From Aliishimia sp039978895 (GTDB lineage Bacteria; Pseudomonadota; Alphaproteobacteria; Rhodobacterales; Rhodobacteraceae), in assembly GCA_039978895.1 (NCBI GenBank), contig JBDWAL010000013.1, positions 166,541 to 230,540 on the forward strand: DNA of 64,000 nucleotides, read 5' to 3'. The position numbers and the translations under genes were made by a program. Below, one piece after another: positions 1 to 8,150 of the stretch. Under the pieces are notes generated by a model that made no database searches, was not told where the DNA came from, and saw nothing but the letters and a program-made list of their open reading frames with translations. Each line of letters opens with the position of its first letter. Positions within the stretch are counted from its first letter, which is position 1.

Positions 1-197
1 GAAATGTAAGTAGAATTGTGGTTCTGATTAGCGGCGCTACCGCCCACACTCATCCCAATAATGCCATCAATCGGGCGACAGCGAAACCGGCTCTTCCATT
101 TAGGCATTTAAGTTAGCCGCTTGTCATCCGGATGAACTCTCTGGCGCAAGCAGTCACAGGCCATTGGCACAAAACACCGCAATTAGGATAACGTAAC

Positions 198-1256
198 ATG
201 AAAAACATCGCAGTCCTCGGCCTTGGCAAAGTCGGTCGTTTGGCAGCAGAATTACTGCACAATTCAGGCTTCACAGTCACCGGGATCGACAAAGACGCAC
301 CTAAGGACGGTTTACCCTTTGCCTTTATGTCACTTGATCTGTCTTCAACTGCAGAAGTCGTGCACCAGTTCCGCAAACATGACGCCGTGCTCTCGTGCCT
401 CCCTTTCCAATTGAACATCGCGTTGGCGCAAGCGGCCCATGATGCAGGCGTGCATTATTTCGATCTGACCGAAGACGTGCCCACGACCCAAGCTATCATC
501 GAGATGAGCAAAACCGCCAAGGGCTTGATGGCCCCACAATGTGGATTGGCCCCCGGCTTCATCGGAATTGTGGGGGCAAATTTGATTTCCCAATTCGATG
601 ATTGCCGCTCATGCAAGATGCGTGTCGGCGCGTTGCCGCAAAACCCTACAGGACTGATGGGTTATGCTTTTAATTGGTCTCCCGAGGGCGTGGTCAATGA
701 GTACCTGAACGATTGCGAAGTTATTGAAGCGGGCGAGCGCAAATGGGTATCACCGATGGAGTGGATCGAAGACATCTACATCGATGGCATCAAACTGGAG
801 GCCTTCACAACATCTGGTGGCTTGGGCACAATGTGCGAAACATTCCAAGACCACGTAGACAACATTGATTACAAATCAATGCGTTACCCTGGGCATGTGC
901 AACAGATGAATTTCTTCTTTCACGAACTCCTTATGCGTGAGCGTCGTAAAGAAGCTGGCGAAATCTTGGTCAATGCCAAGCCTCCTGTCGAAGATGATGT
1001 TGTTTATATCCATGCAAGTGCGGAAGGTCATATTAATGGACGTATGGCGCGTCGCGAATTTGTCCGCGGGTATCGCCCAATTGAGGTCGCAGGTCAAAAA
1101 CGCACTGCGATCGCATGGACGACAGCCGGTTCCGTCGTCGCCATCATTGAAATGGTACGTGACGGCAAGCTGCCGAATTCAGGCTTTTTGAAACAAGAAG
1201 ACATCTCTTTGGATGATTTCCTCGCGATGCCAACAGGGTCGCTTTATGCGGGCTGA
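198..1256 (+). CDS. Saccharopine dehydrogenase-family NAD(P) oxidoreductase
   Basis: A 352-residue cytosolic enzyme. The N-terminus (MKNIAVLGLGKVGRLAAELL) is a Rossmann dinucleotide fold with GxGxxG spacing, followed by an acidic residue at the end of strand 2 (TGIDKD). The middle (ECGLAPGF-like segment CGLAPGFIGIVG, about residues 113-124) matches the saccharopine dehydrogenase / lysine 6-dehydrogenase family, where this loop binds the amino-acid substrate. Length fits the short, single-domain members rather than bifunctional AASS. The ATG at 198 has AGGA about 10 bases upstream. No partner gene flanks it: downstream lie decayed genes on the same strand. The family assignment is solid; the substrate (lysine, saccharopine or an opine-like amino acid) cannot be told from sequence. 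Confidence 0.8.
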   Translation: MKNIAVLGLGKVGRLAAELLHNSGFTVTGIDKDAPKDGLPFAFMSLDLSSTAEVVHQFRKHDAVLSCLPFQLNIALAQAAHDAGVHYFDLTEDVPTTQAIIEMSKTAKGLMAPQCGLAPGFIGIVGANLISQFDDCRSCKMRVGALPQNPTGLMGYAFNWSPEGVVNEYLNDCEVIEAGERKWVSPMEWIEDIYIDGIKLEAFTTSGGLGTMCETFQDHVDNIDYKSMRYPGHVQQMNFFFHELLMRERRKEAGEILVNAKPPVEDDVVYIHASAEGHINGRMARREFVRGYRPIEVAGQKRTAIAWTTAGSVVAIIEMVRDGKLPNSGFLKQEDISLDDFLAMPTGSLYAG

Positions 1257-1594
1257 TAACATCCAGAAACTGACCGCATACTTTAACAACCCCGGGCGCA
1301 CTTAATCGAATGCCTGAAGGTGATTGCTGATCGTGTACCCCCTTAGCCTGTGCTTTTTCTGGAAGCGGCCCAACGAACCGAAAGACAGCAATGGCAGCCA
1401 AATTCGTTTCGCGGTGATCCGCTGCGTCCAAAGGGTGATGCACATCAAGGTTTAAAGGCCCCCCGCCGACGAAACCAAGCACCGTCGATATCAATGGGCA
1501 TTCGCAACCCACCTTTTAACTTCTGGCCGTTTGGAGCGCATTTTTGACCTGCAGCCACAAGTCAGCGCGTTGGTCCTATTGTATGCATTGCGGC
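1257..1594. other. Gap without a recognisable gene
   Basis: No supported gene on either strand. A minus-strand open frame crosses 1144-1512 but partly overlaps the upstream enzyme gene antisense, has no family resemblance I recognise and no ribosome-binding site. It is probably chance or a fragment too worn to name. The stretch precedes three clear pseudogenes, so it may belong to the same decaying block. Confidence 0.5.
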
Positions 1595-2209
1595 ATGGAT
1601 ATTGTGTGGAAATATGATCACGCGGCTATGCGTTGGGATCGAAAAATGCGACGTTTGGGGTATTCCAAAGCGTGTCAACAGTTTCTTCCGCCTCCCATAG
1701 AACCAATGCAGCCCGTGTTAGACGTGGGAACGGGAACAGGTCTTTTCGCAGATGCGTGGCTTGTGACGGGCGGCAGTCGTGATCTCACATTGGTGGACCC
1801 CTCCCAAGCAATGCTTGACGTCGCGCGGATCCGCTTTTCTGCAGCGTCAGTCGCCGTGAATAGTTTCACGTCCAAATTAGAAGATTACCAACCGAAACGC
1901 CGGTTTCATACGGTTTTGGCGGCTCACGTTGTCGAGCATTTCGAAGATCCTGTCGCCGCGATGGCGAAGATCGCGGACTGCCTCGTTCCAAACGGAAGGC
2001 TCATACTTGTCGTCTCAAAACCGCATTGGTGCAACTGGTTGATCTGTCTCCGATAGCGTCATCGATGGCACACACCCCTCAGGGTCTGCCACTGGGCCAA
2101 ATCTGTCGAATTGGATCATGTTGAAACCCAGTCGTTCACATCCGGCTCACCCTTTCGAACCAGCTACGGATACGTTTTTATCAAAACACAAAAGGAAGTC
2201 TCATCTTGA
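1595..2209 (+). pseudogene. SAM-dependent class I methyltransferase, broken by in-frame TAG
   Basis: The frame encodes a class I methyltransferase: motif I VLDVGTGTGLFADAW, motif II acidic LVDPS, and a post-motif helix HVVEHFEDPVAAMAKI, as in ubiquinone/menaquinone-type or generic Methyltransf_11 proteins. At 2054-2056 the frame meets TAG (context WLICLR-stop-RHRWHT). It then continues in the same frame for 50 more codons of plausible sequence (SYGYVFIKTQKEVSS) to TGA at 2207-2209. The simplest explanation is a TGG to TAG change at a tryptophan codon. The ATG at 1595 is the likely original start, since the upstream TTG extension looks unlike the family. The next two genes on this strand are also broken, which supports real decay over readthrough. 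Confidence 0.75.
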
Positions 2210-2498
2210 TTGCAGATGTCACATTCACCGTTGTCCTCGAAGATCAAACACAGCCCTTGAGGTTCTTATGACTGAAGTGGATCAAATCCGTGCAATGACC
2301 GGATGCGTCACGTTCATCCCGTTCAAAGACGCGTCGAACCCACACATACTGGGTGTATTTCACGAGTGGGACTCAGCCGATGACTTTGCCGGGTACACTG
2401 CCTCGCGCGCGTTCGCGCGTAATGGGCAAAAGTTGCGACCAATCATGTTGTCAGCCCCCGTCAGCCGACGCTTTGACGCCTATAAGATTGACGGGTAA
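2206..2498 (+). pseudogene. ABM-type (antibiotic biosynthesis monooxygenase-like) small protein, frameshifted
   Basis: The N-terminal part (LIADVTFTVVLEDQTQPL, from about 2206) and the C-terminal part (EVLMTEVDQIRAMTGCVTF to 2498) lie in two frames, joined by a one-base shift near 2255-2262. Together they give a roughly 97-residue dimeric alpha/beta-barrel protein of the ABM type: a strand, a long helix, then TFIPFKDASNPHILGVFHEW and a closing helix. The product may have been a small monooxygenase or a ligand-binding protein. The start overlaps the stop of the methyltransferase pseudogene, so the two were once coupled in an operon with the AraC-like gene behind them. A sequencing error could in principle cause the shift, but both neighbours are broken independently. 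Confidence 0.6.
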
Positions 2499-2510
2499 AT
2501 ACTGAACCAT

Positions 2511-3253
2511 ATGGATTATGCATATTGTTTTCATCGGCGTTTTGAGCCTTCAGGCCCGTTGGAATTTCAAACCGAACAGCATCATTTCCTATATGCAACA
2601 GACGGAACGCTTCGATTGGAAGCATCCAGAAAACACTGGACCCTGCACGCGCTGCGCTAATCCGCGCAGGACATCCGATCAACATCTCTGTTTTGTCAAA
2701 ATTGACAACAGCTTCGGTGTTGTTCCCATGCAATGTGATGGATACGCCTGACGAAATTCTATCAGTTTTTGATATGATCCCCTTAGCGCGTGAATTGGTG
2801 CGTGAATGTCGCGACTAGAACCAAGATGCGCACCCGCTTACCCCTTATGCACGTGCGACCTTTAACCTTTTGGCCATTGTCGTCACGAACCTCGCAGCGA
2901 CGCCCAACCCTTGCGTCTTGCCCGCACCAACAACACCTGCGTTGGTGAAAGCCGTTGCTTTGACCGAAGCGCAATTCGATCAAGCCTCAACATTTGATGG
3001 AATTGCAAAGTTTTGTGGGCAATCACCACGTGCGTTGGCACGCAAGTCTTCCGCAGAGATGGGCATGACTTGAAGCCAAACCTTGGCCCGTATCAGGATC
3101 ATTCGAGCGATCGAATTCCTCGTCACAGGTGACGCGCCGACAACTGAAATCGCAATGAGGGTTGGATACACGTCCTTATCTGGGTTTAACGCGGCATTTC
3201 GGGATTTCACGGATGTAACCCCATCGCAATATCGAGCCCGTTTTTCCGATTGA
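2511..3253 (+). pseudogene. AraC-family transcriptional regulator, three lesions
   Basis: Reading across frames recovers a cupin-type AraC regulator. The N-terminal sensor begins at the ATG at 2511 (MDYAYCFHRRFEPSGPLEF). After a frameshift near 2655 the sensor continues (IRAGHPINISVL). The C-terminal double helix-turn-helix is clear: RIIRAIEFLVTGDAPTTEIA then MRVGYTSLSGFNAAFRDFT and PSQYRARF before TGA at 3251-3253. Lesions are the frameshift, TAG at 2816-2818 and TGA at 3071-3073. The last falls where the family normally has Trp (GMT-W-xQ), again a G to A change. No functional regulator can be made. It probably once controlled the methyltransferase/ABM pair directly upstream. Confidence 0.8.
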
Positions 3254-3355
3254 AGATGTCTAGGTTCTCAAGCAAGCCAAGCGCCTTTGTTTCTGAGCGA
3301 CACCACTTGCTTGTCCCTGAGCGACTGAGATTTCGGCCCACCAAACACCGCGGCC

Positions 3356-5401
3356 TTATAAATCCTTCACCAAACGCAGCGCATCATAGATCGCTGCATG
3401 TGTGTTACGGGCAGATACGGCATCGCCAATCCGAAAGAGCTGAAAGCCACCTTCTTCATTCCGTTCAACGGCCTGAGGGGTCCCGTCAATCAAAGCATCA
3501 TGATCGACCGCCCCGCCATTCGAGCTGAGTGGTTTCAGTTCAAAATATAGCGCGTCTAAGGGCAAAGTGCCGTAATTGATAACCACCTGATCATAATCTA
3601 TCACCTCAGAATGATCGCTGTAATCTGTGCCAATTGTTGCGGCCAATTTGTTGCCGTTTCGGGCCACATCCAACAATCTGCGTGTCACCGTAAATGTCAC
3701 GTCTTTGGTTTGGAGCGAGCGCATATAAGGCACTAAGTTCATCGCCATGACACCTGCAGCAAAAGTTCGGTCGGGCGTCATTATCTCTACCTTTGATCCT
3801 GATGCCGCCGCAAATTCTGCTGCCTGCAAGCTCGCATGGTCCCCCGCCTCATCATAGATCAGGATATTTTGAGCAGGTTTCACATCACCTGCGATGATAT
3901 CCCAAGACGTCACGACATTGGACGCATCTTTACCTGTTTCAAACAATTCAGTATTTGGAATGCCGCCTGTCGCGATGATCACGACATCGGGGTTTAACGC
4001 AGTGATGTCGCTTGTCTCGGCCCAAGTGTTGAAGTGGAACACAACATCGCGCGCTGCACATTGGGACATCCGCCAGTCAACAATCGAAATCATCTCGCGA
4101 CGGCGCTGGCTTTGCGCGGTCAAGCGCACTTGCCCCCCCGGTTCAGGTTGTGCTTCAAACACCACAACGTCGTGGCCGCGTTCTGCCGCCACACGGGCGG
4201 CTTCAAGACCTGCGGGGCCAGCGCCGACGACAACCACTTTACGCGTCACGTCCGCGGGTGGAATCGTGTGCGGCATTGTTAATTCACGCCCGGTGGCCGC
4301 ATTGTGAATACAAAGCGCATCACCGGCTTCATAAATCCGATCAAGGCAATACGTTGCCCCAACGCAGGGGCGGATATCGTCTTCGCGACCTTCGATGATT
4401 TTCCTGACCACATGGGGATCGGCCATGTGCGCGCGTGTCATGCCCACCATATCCAGTAGCCCAGCTTCCACCGCATGCCGCGCCGTAGCAACATCGGGGA
4501 TTTTGGCGGCGTGGAATGTTGGCATCCCCGTCAACTTCTTGACTTGTCCCGCGAAGTCCAGATGCGGCGCGGTTGCCATACCTTGGACCGGGATCAAATC
4601 TGTCATGGCAGGATCCGTATGTATACGTCCGCGTACAACGTTGAGGAAATCAAGCTGGCCTGTATCTGCCAATGTCTTGGAAATTATCAAGCCATCTTCG
4701 GCTGTGATACCGCCTTTTTGCGCCTCATCAGCGGTGTAGCGGAAGCCCACGATAAATTCGTCACCAACGCGTTTGCGGATCGCACCAAGCACTTCCAGTG
4801 GAAATCGCATCCGGTTTTCCAAAGTATCCGCCCCGTATGGCCCAACCAAATCATTGGTCAGTGGTGACCAGAATTGGTCCAACAGATGGCCGTAAACTTG
4901 CAGTTCAATCCCATCCATTCCCCCCGCCTTCATTCGCTCTGCCGCGTCCGCGAAATCCGCTATGATCCGCTCGATATCCCAGTCCTCAATCAACTTGGGA
5001 AAGGCACGGTGGGCGGGTTCACGGTGTTTGGATGAGGACACTGAAGGCAGCCAATCGCCTTTGTTCCACGTCGTCCGTCGCCCAAGGTGGGTAAGTTGGA
5101 TCATCACCGCACATCCGTGTTCATGACACCCATCTGTGAGGTTCTTGATCCAAGGGACAACGTCGTCTTTATACGCGAGGATGTTGTTGAACACAGGCGG
5201 GCTGTCTTTGGAAACAGCAGCCGACCCCGCCGTCATCGCAAGCGCAACCCCTGCTTTTGCGCGTTCTTCGTGATAGACGCGATACCTTTCTTTTGGCATG
5301 CCATCAACAGGGTATGCGGGTTCGTGGCTGGTCGTCATGATCCGATTTTTCAGTGTCAGGTGTTTCAATTGGTAAGGTTGAAGCAGCGGATCTGTAGTCA
5401 T
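3356..5401 (-). CDS. TMADH/old-yellow-enzyme-type FMN-FAD oxidoreductase (N-methyl amine demethylase-like)
   Basis: A 681-residue flavoenzyme with the trimethylamine dehydrogenase / 2,4-dienoyl-CoA reductase layout: an N-terminal FMN TIM barrel (about 1-350; MIQLTHLGRRTTWNKGDW, GGMDGIELQVYGHLLDQFW), an Fe-S segment (about 355-375; RPCVGATYCLDRIYEAG) and a C-terminal FAD/NAD Rossmann pair (VVVVGAGPAGLEAARVAAER). It resembles the clade annotated as N-methylproline or dimethylglycine demethylase, cytosolic enzymes that strip N-methyl groups. The Fe-S loop reads CxxxxxC where TMADH has CxxCxxC, so the middle Cys is Ala. It is transcribed away from a TetR gene, with two operator-like palindromes between them, so substrate-inducible control is likely. 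The exact substrate is inferred by resemblance only. Confidence 0.8.
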   Translation of the reverse strand: MTTDPLLQPYQLKHLTLKNRIMTTSHEPAYPVDGMPKERYRVYHEERAKAGVALAMTAGSAAVSKDSPPVFNNILAYKDDVVPWIKNLTDGCHEHGCAVMIQLTHLGRRTTWNKGDWLPSVSSSKHREPAHRAFPKLIEDWDIERIIADFADAAERMKAGGMDGIELQVYGHLLDQFWSPLTNDLVGPYGADTLENRMRFPLEVLGAIRKRVGDEFIVGFRYTADEAQKGGITAEDGLIISKTLADTGQLDFLNVVRGRIHTDPAMTDLIPVQGMATAPHLDFAGQVKKLTGMPTFHAAKIPDVATARHAVEAGLLDMVGMTRAHMADPHVVRKIIEGREDDIRPCVGATYCLDRIYEAGDALCIHNAATGRELTMPHTIPPADVTRKVVVVGAGPAGLEAARVAAERGHDVVVFEAQPEPGGQVRLTAQSQRRREMISIVDWRMSQCAARDVVFHFNTWAETSDITALNPDVVIIATGGIPNTELFETGKDASNVVTSWDIIAGDVKPAQNILIYDEAGDHASLQAAEFAAASGSKVEIMTPDRTFAAGVMAMNLVPYMRSLQTKDVTFTVTRRLLDVARNGNKLAATIGTDYSDHSEVIDYDQVVINYGTLPLDALYFELKPLSSNGGAVDHDALIDGTPQAVERNEEGGFQLFRIGDAVSARNTHAAIYDALRLVKDL

Positions 5402-5453
5402 CGAAGTGTCTCACAATCATTGGGTCTAGTTGGCAGTGCCTATGAAAGTTGGT

Positions 5454-5469
5454 TTGACAGATATGTCAT
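5454..5469. promoter_or_regulatory. TetR operator candidate 1
   Basis: The sequence TTGACA-GATA-TGTCAT is an inverted repeat with five perfect pairs plus one mismatch and a 4-base spacer. It lies between the divergent oxidoreductase and TetR genes. The same half-site and spacer recur 36 bp downstream. Confidence 0.65.
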
Positions 5470-5489
5470 GATTTAAGCCTGCGTCACAA

Positions 5490-5505
5490 TTGACACACCT
5501 GTCAA
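5490..5505. promoter_or_regulatory. TetR operator candidate 2
   Basis: TTGACA-CACC-TGTCAA is a perfect 6-bp inverted repeat with a 4-base spacer, 19 bases before the TetR start codon. With the first copy it forms a pair 36 bp apart, about 3.4 helical turns. This suits cooperative binding of TetR dimers and repression of both divergent genes. Confidence 0.7.
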
Positions 5506-5523
5506 GTTTTCTAATATGGACGG

Positions 5524-6135
5524 ATGAACGCCTCATCTTCTCGTCAGCGCGGATCAAAAGAACTGTGGCTTGATGCGGCCTATGAAATGTTAGTTTCTGA
5601 TGGCATAGGTGCTGTCAAAGTGATGGCATTGGCCAAGAAGCTGAACTTAACGCGCACTGGATTTTACTGGTTCTTTAAAGACCTTGAAGAACTGCACATT
5701 TCGATGATTGAACGTTGGGAAAGCCAGAATACTGGAAACCTCGTTGATTGTTGCAACATGCAAGCCTCCAACGTCAGTGAAGCGTTGTTTAATCTGATGG
5801 ATTGTTGGCTTGACCCCGCGCTCTTTGATGCGCGCCTTGATCTAGCGATCCGAAACTGGGCGCGTATAGATCACGAACTTCACGGCAGGCTAATTAAAGC
5901 AGATCACATCCGCATCCAAGCCGTAGCTAGAATGTTTGAGCAACATGGAGCTTCACCTGAGCAAGCCCAAGTGCGCGCTTTGACGGTGATCTATACGCAA
6001 ATTGGCTATATCTCGATGCATGTTGAAGAGGCTCGCCAGGACAGGTTGGCACGTGTGCAGCACTACGTCGAAATTTTCTCTGGGGTTGTGCCGCCGAAAA
6101 AGGATGTCGATTGCTTCATCGCGCGACATATTTAG
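5524..6135 (+). CDS. TetR-family transcriptional regulator
   Basis: A 203-residue one-domain regulator. The N-terminal helix-turn-helix is typical of TetR (AAYEMLVSDGIGAVKVMALA, then KKLNLTRTGFYWFFKDLEEL). The rest is the all-helical ligand/dimer domain. An upstream ATG at 5516 runs straight into a stop, so 5524 is the start. The divergent neighbour is the TMADH-like demethylase, and the 122-bp gap holds two TTGACA-N4-TGTCAA-like sites, so this protein most likely represses the demethylase and itself. The inducer is unknown but is probably the demethylase substrate or a precursor such as an N-methylated amino acid. Confidence 0.85.
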   Translation: MNASSSRQRGSKELWLDAAYEMLVSDGIGAVKVMALAKKLNLTRTGFYWFFKDLEELHISMIERWESQNTGNLVDCCNMQASNVSEALFNLMDCWLDPALFDARLDLAIRNWARIDHELHGRLIKADHIRIQAVARMFEQHGASPEQAQVRALTVIYTQIGYISMHVEEARQDRLARVQHYVEIFSGVVPPKKDVDCFIARHI

Positions 6136-6312
6136 GTACCAATGTAACAGGCCGCTGAGTAGATCAATGGCAAGGAAGGAAATGCCGAAAACCTAGCTTT
6201 CACGCGACTAAACTACCTGGTCATTCTTCAGGAAAACCACCGCCTCACACCGCAATTTCATCTTCTACCCCAAGCCGGGAATGCGCGCCGGCGCAGTCTG
6301 AGTCCAAGCCCA

Positions 6313-7461
6313 TCAAGATGACAAAATGACGTCTTCTATCTTTTTGGGGTGATCTGTAAGGGGTTCATATCCATCTTCGGTAATGATGAAGCTGTCCCCA
6401 ATTTGCGCGCGGAACGTGGCCACATTGACTGATCCATCGACAGCCAAGACCATCCCCGCTTGTAAAAGTGTTGTATCTCCAGTGACCAATTGCGGTTTCT
6501 CCAAGAAGCTGAAGCCGGTCGCGCGACCGCATCTGAACGGATATTCATACCCCGCCCCCTGGATCACATCGGCATAAGCCGAATGCACGCTTTCAGCTGT
6601 CACACCGGGGCGCATCGCATCAAGGGCGGCTTGCTGGCTGGCCAAAGCCACTTCGTAGACCGAGACTTGCTCGGGCTGTGCATCGCCAATCCAAAAAGTT
6701 CGGTCAAATCCCAGTTTGAATCTGTGAAAATTAGTCATGCCGCAAAAGCACAGAAAAACCGGCTCGCCCATACGCATGATCCGCGTTGTAGCACGATGAT
6801 GCGTTTTGGTGATCGTATCACCCGACGCCATGATTTGCAGAAAATGCGTGTTGGGCGACATGTCGGCATCTGTGTAATGGGTCGCGAGCAGTTCGGCAGC
6901 CTTTCGCGTGCCCGCCTGTGAGGTTGCTATTGCCACCTCATATTCTGGCACGCCATCCCCGATAGCTGCTCGCCCGGCAGACATCATCGCATTGGCAACT
7001 TGCCCTGCGTGACGGGCCATTTGTAATTCAGGCGCCGACTTGACCATCCGCATCTTGGACAGAACAGACGTCGCAGAGGTAAGCAAAGCCGCGTCAACCA
7101 ATGTATCTATATAAGCGCGTACAACTGATGGCATGTGGTCAGGTTCGATTGCGATGCATGATCGCCCTTGGACTGCAGCTGGTATCTCCGCGCGCCATTC
7201 ATCGCCCATACCATCATTCCATGCAGCAATGCGATCAACGCGGGCGTTTGCTTGCGCCGTGTTTAGGTCAATCGTCGGAGTAATGAGTAAACTAGGGCCA
7301 TCACGATGCACGATCAGGATCGTGGGGCGGCCAAATTCCATATGCAGATAGTCGTAGTATCCGGTCAAATAGTAGACATTGTCGTCATCCGTGATCAATG
7401 CAGTATCGATCTTGGCCTCCGACATGCGGGTGCGAAACTCGTTCATACGGTGTTGGAACAT
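6313..7461 (-). CDS. M24-fold creatinase-like hydrolase (Xaa-Pro peptidase family)
   Basis: A 382-residue cytosolic protein with an N-terminal creatinase/prolidase domain (FRTRMSEAKIDTALITDDDN, VYYLTGYYDYLHMEFGRP) and a C-terminal pita-bread domain (about 150-382). Start chosen at 7461, where MFQHRMNEF follows AAGGGAT at a good distance; the longer frame adds 34 unlikely residues. The usual metal-ligand pattern of M24 peptidases (DxG, SDxTRTF, final RIED) is mostly absent: the sequence reads FCGMTNF, GFDRTFWIGD and FRAQIGDS. That points to a metal-independent C-N hydrolase such as creatinase or ectoine hydrolase rather than a peptidase. No operon partner is nearby. Family confident, substrate unknown. 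Confidence 0.75.
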   Translation of the reverse strand: MFQHRMNEFRTRMSEAKIDTALITDDDNVYYLTGYYDYLHMEFGRPTILIVHRDGPSLLITPTIDLNTAQANARVDRIAAWNDGMGDEWRAEIPAAVQGRSCIAIEPDHMPSVVRAYIDTLVDAALLTSATSVLSKMRMVKSAPELQMARHAGQVANAMMSAGRAAIGDGVPEYEVAIATSQAGTRKAAELLATHYTDADMSPNTHFLQIMASGDTITKTHHRATTRIMRMGEPVFLCFCGMTNFHRFKLGFDRTFWIGDAQPEQVSVYEVALASQQAALDAMRPGVTAESVHSAYADVIQGAGYEYPFRCGRATGFSFLEKPQLVTGDTTLLQAGMVLAVDGSVNVATFRAQIGDSFIITEDGYEPLTDHPKKIEDVILSS

Positions 7462-7772
7462 GGCGATATCCCTTCGATTTGGGCCGCAGGCAAGTGAACG
7501 CCACGCGATTGTACCCAGTAATGGATTGGCAGCAAGCCGGCGGATAGTTCGTCGTGATCGCAAAGAAGCAGTCGGCCGATCCGTTCAATATCACCACCAA
7601 GGGGCTACAAATTGCAATCTAAAATGTTGGCTGAAAGACCTGCGAGACGTCCACAGAAGCCTTCACGGGTGCAAAATCAGTTGATCCTGACTTGTCTCAT
7701 GGTGCCTGTTTGGTTTTTGTTGCGTTGATGTCTAAATACATCCGCAAATCATTCCTCCCGGAATGCTTGGTT
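7462..7772. other. Gap, nothing recognised
   Basis: This holds the 5' region of the M24 gene and the downstream end of the HlyD-like remnant. No open frame here looks like a protein family, and I saw no strong hairpin or repeat. Confidence 0.5.
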
Positions 7773-8150
7773 CTATTGATCGATGAGCCGCTTGGTCAGA
7801 TAACTCGAAGCCGTTCCATCGGTCGTGGTCACATACGCTTCCACTGGCATTCTCAGCACCAAATCCAAGTCTCCAATGCGCGCCAATTCTTCCTCGGGTA
7901 CAAATACATCGACCCAATAATAGCTTTGCCCCTGAACCTTGTCAGAAGACGTCGTCGCCGAAATATTGCGTACATCGCCAGAAAGTTCCGGTGTTGTGCG
8001 CTGGTTGAACGCGGGAAACCGATGGTTGGCTTTGTGACCGACATAGACCTGATCAACTGACGAGGGGTCAATGCGAGTGCGCAGGCCAAACTCTCATCCA
8101 AAGGCACAATCATCAAAATCGTCCCGCCCGGCGGGACAACAGCACCAATG
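7773..8150 (-). pseudogene. HlyD-family type I secretion adaptor, C-terminal remnant
   Basis: On the minus strand, two frames together give the beta-barrel/lipoyl end of a HlyD/PrtE membrane-fusion protein: TIGAVVPPGGTILMIVPLDE in one frame. After a shift near 8090 come VDQVYVGHKANHRFPAFNQR, TTPELSGDV and, near the end, MPVEAYVTTTDGTASSYLTK before TAG at 7773-7775. These are hallmark HlyD segments, where the adaptor contacts the outer-membrane TolC channel. The N-terminal coiled coil is not recoverable upstream. The remnant lies about 1.3 kb from a HlyC-like fragment on the same strand, so the region probably once encoded a toxin-modification and export locus. Confidence 0.7.

Noticed and set aside
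1144..1512. Minus-strand 122-codon frame overlapping the first gene
   Set aside because: No recognisable family, partly antisense to a confident gene, no ribosome-binding site.
2054..2056. In-frame TAG in a methylamine-using genome as a pyrrolysine codon
   Set aside because: The affected gene is a class I SAM methyltransferase, not a corrinoid MttB/MtbB/MtmB enzyme. Methylamines are handled here by Tmm/Tdm/Dmm/Gma. The next genes are also broken, and the other stops include TGA, so decay explains it better.
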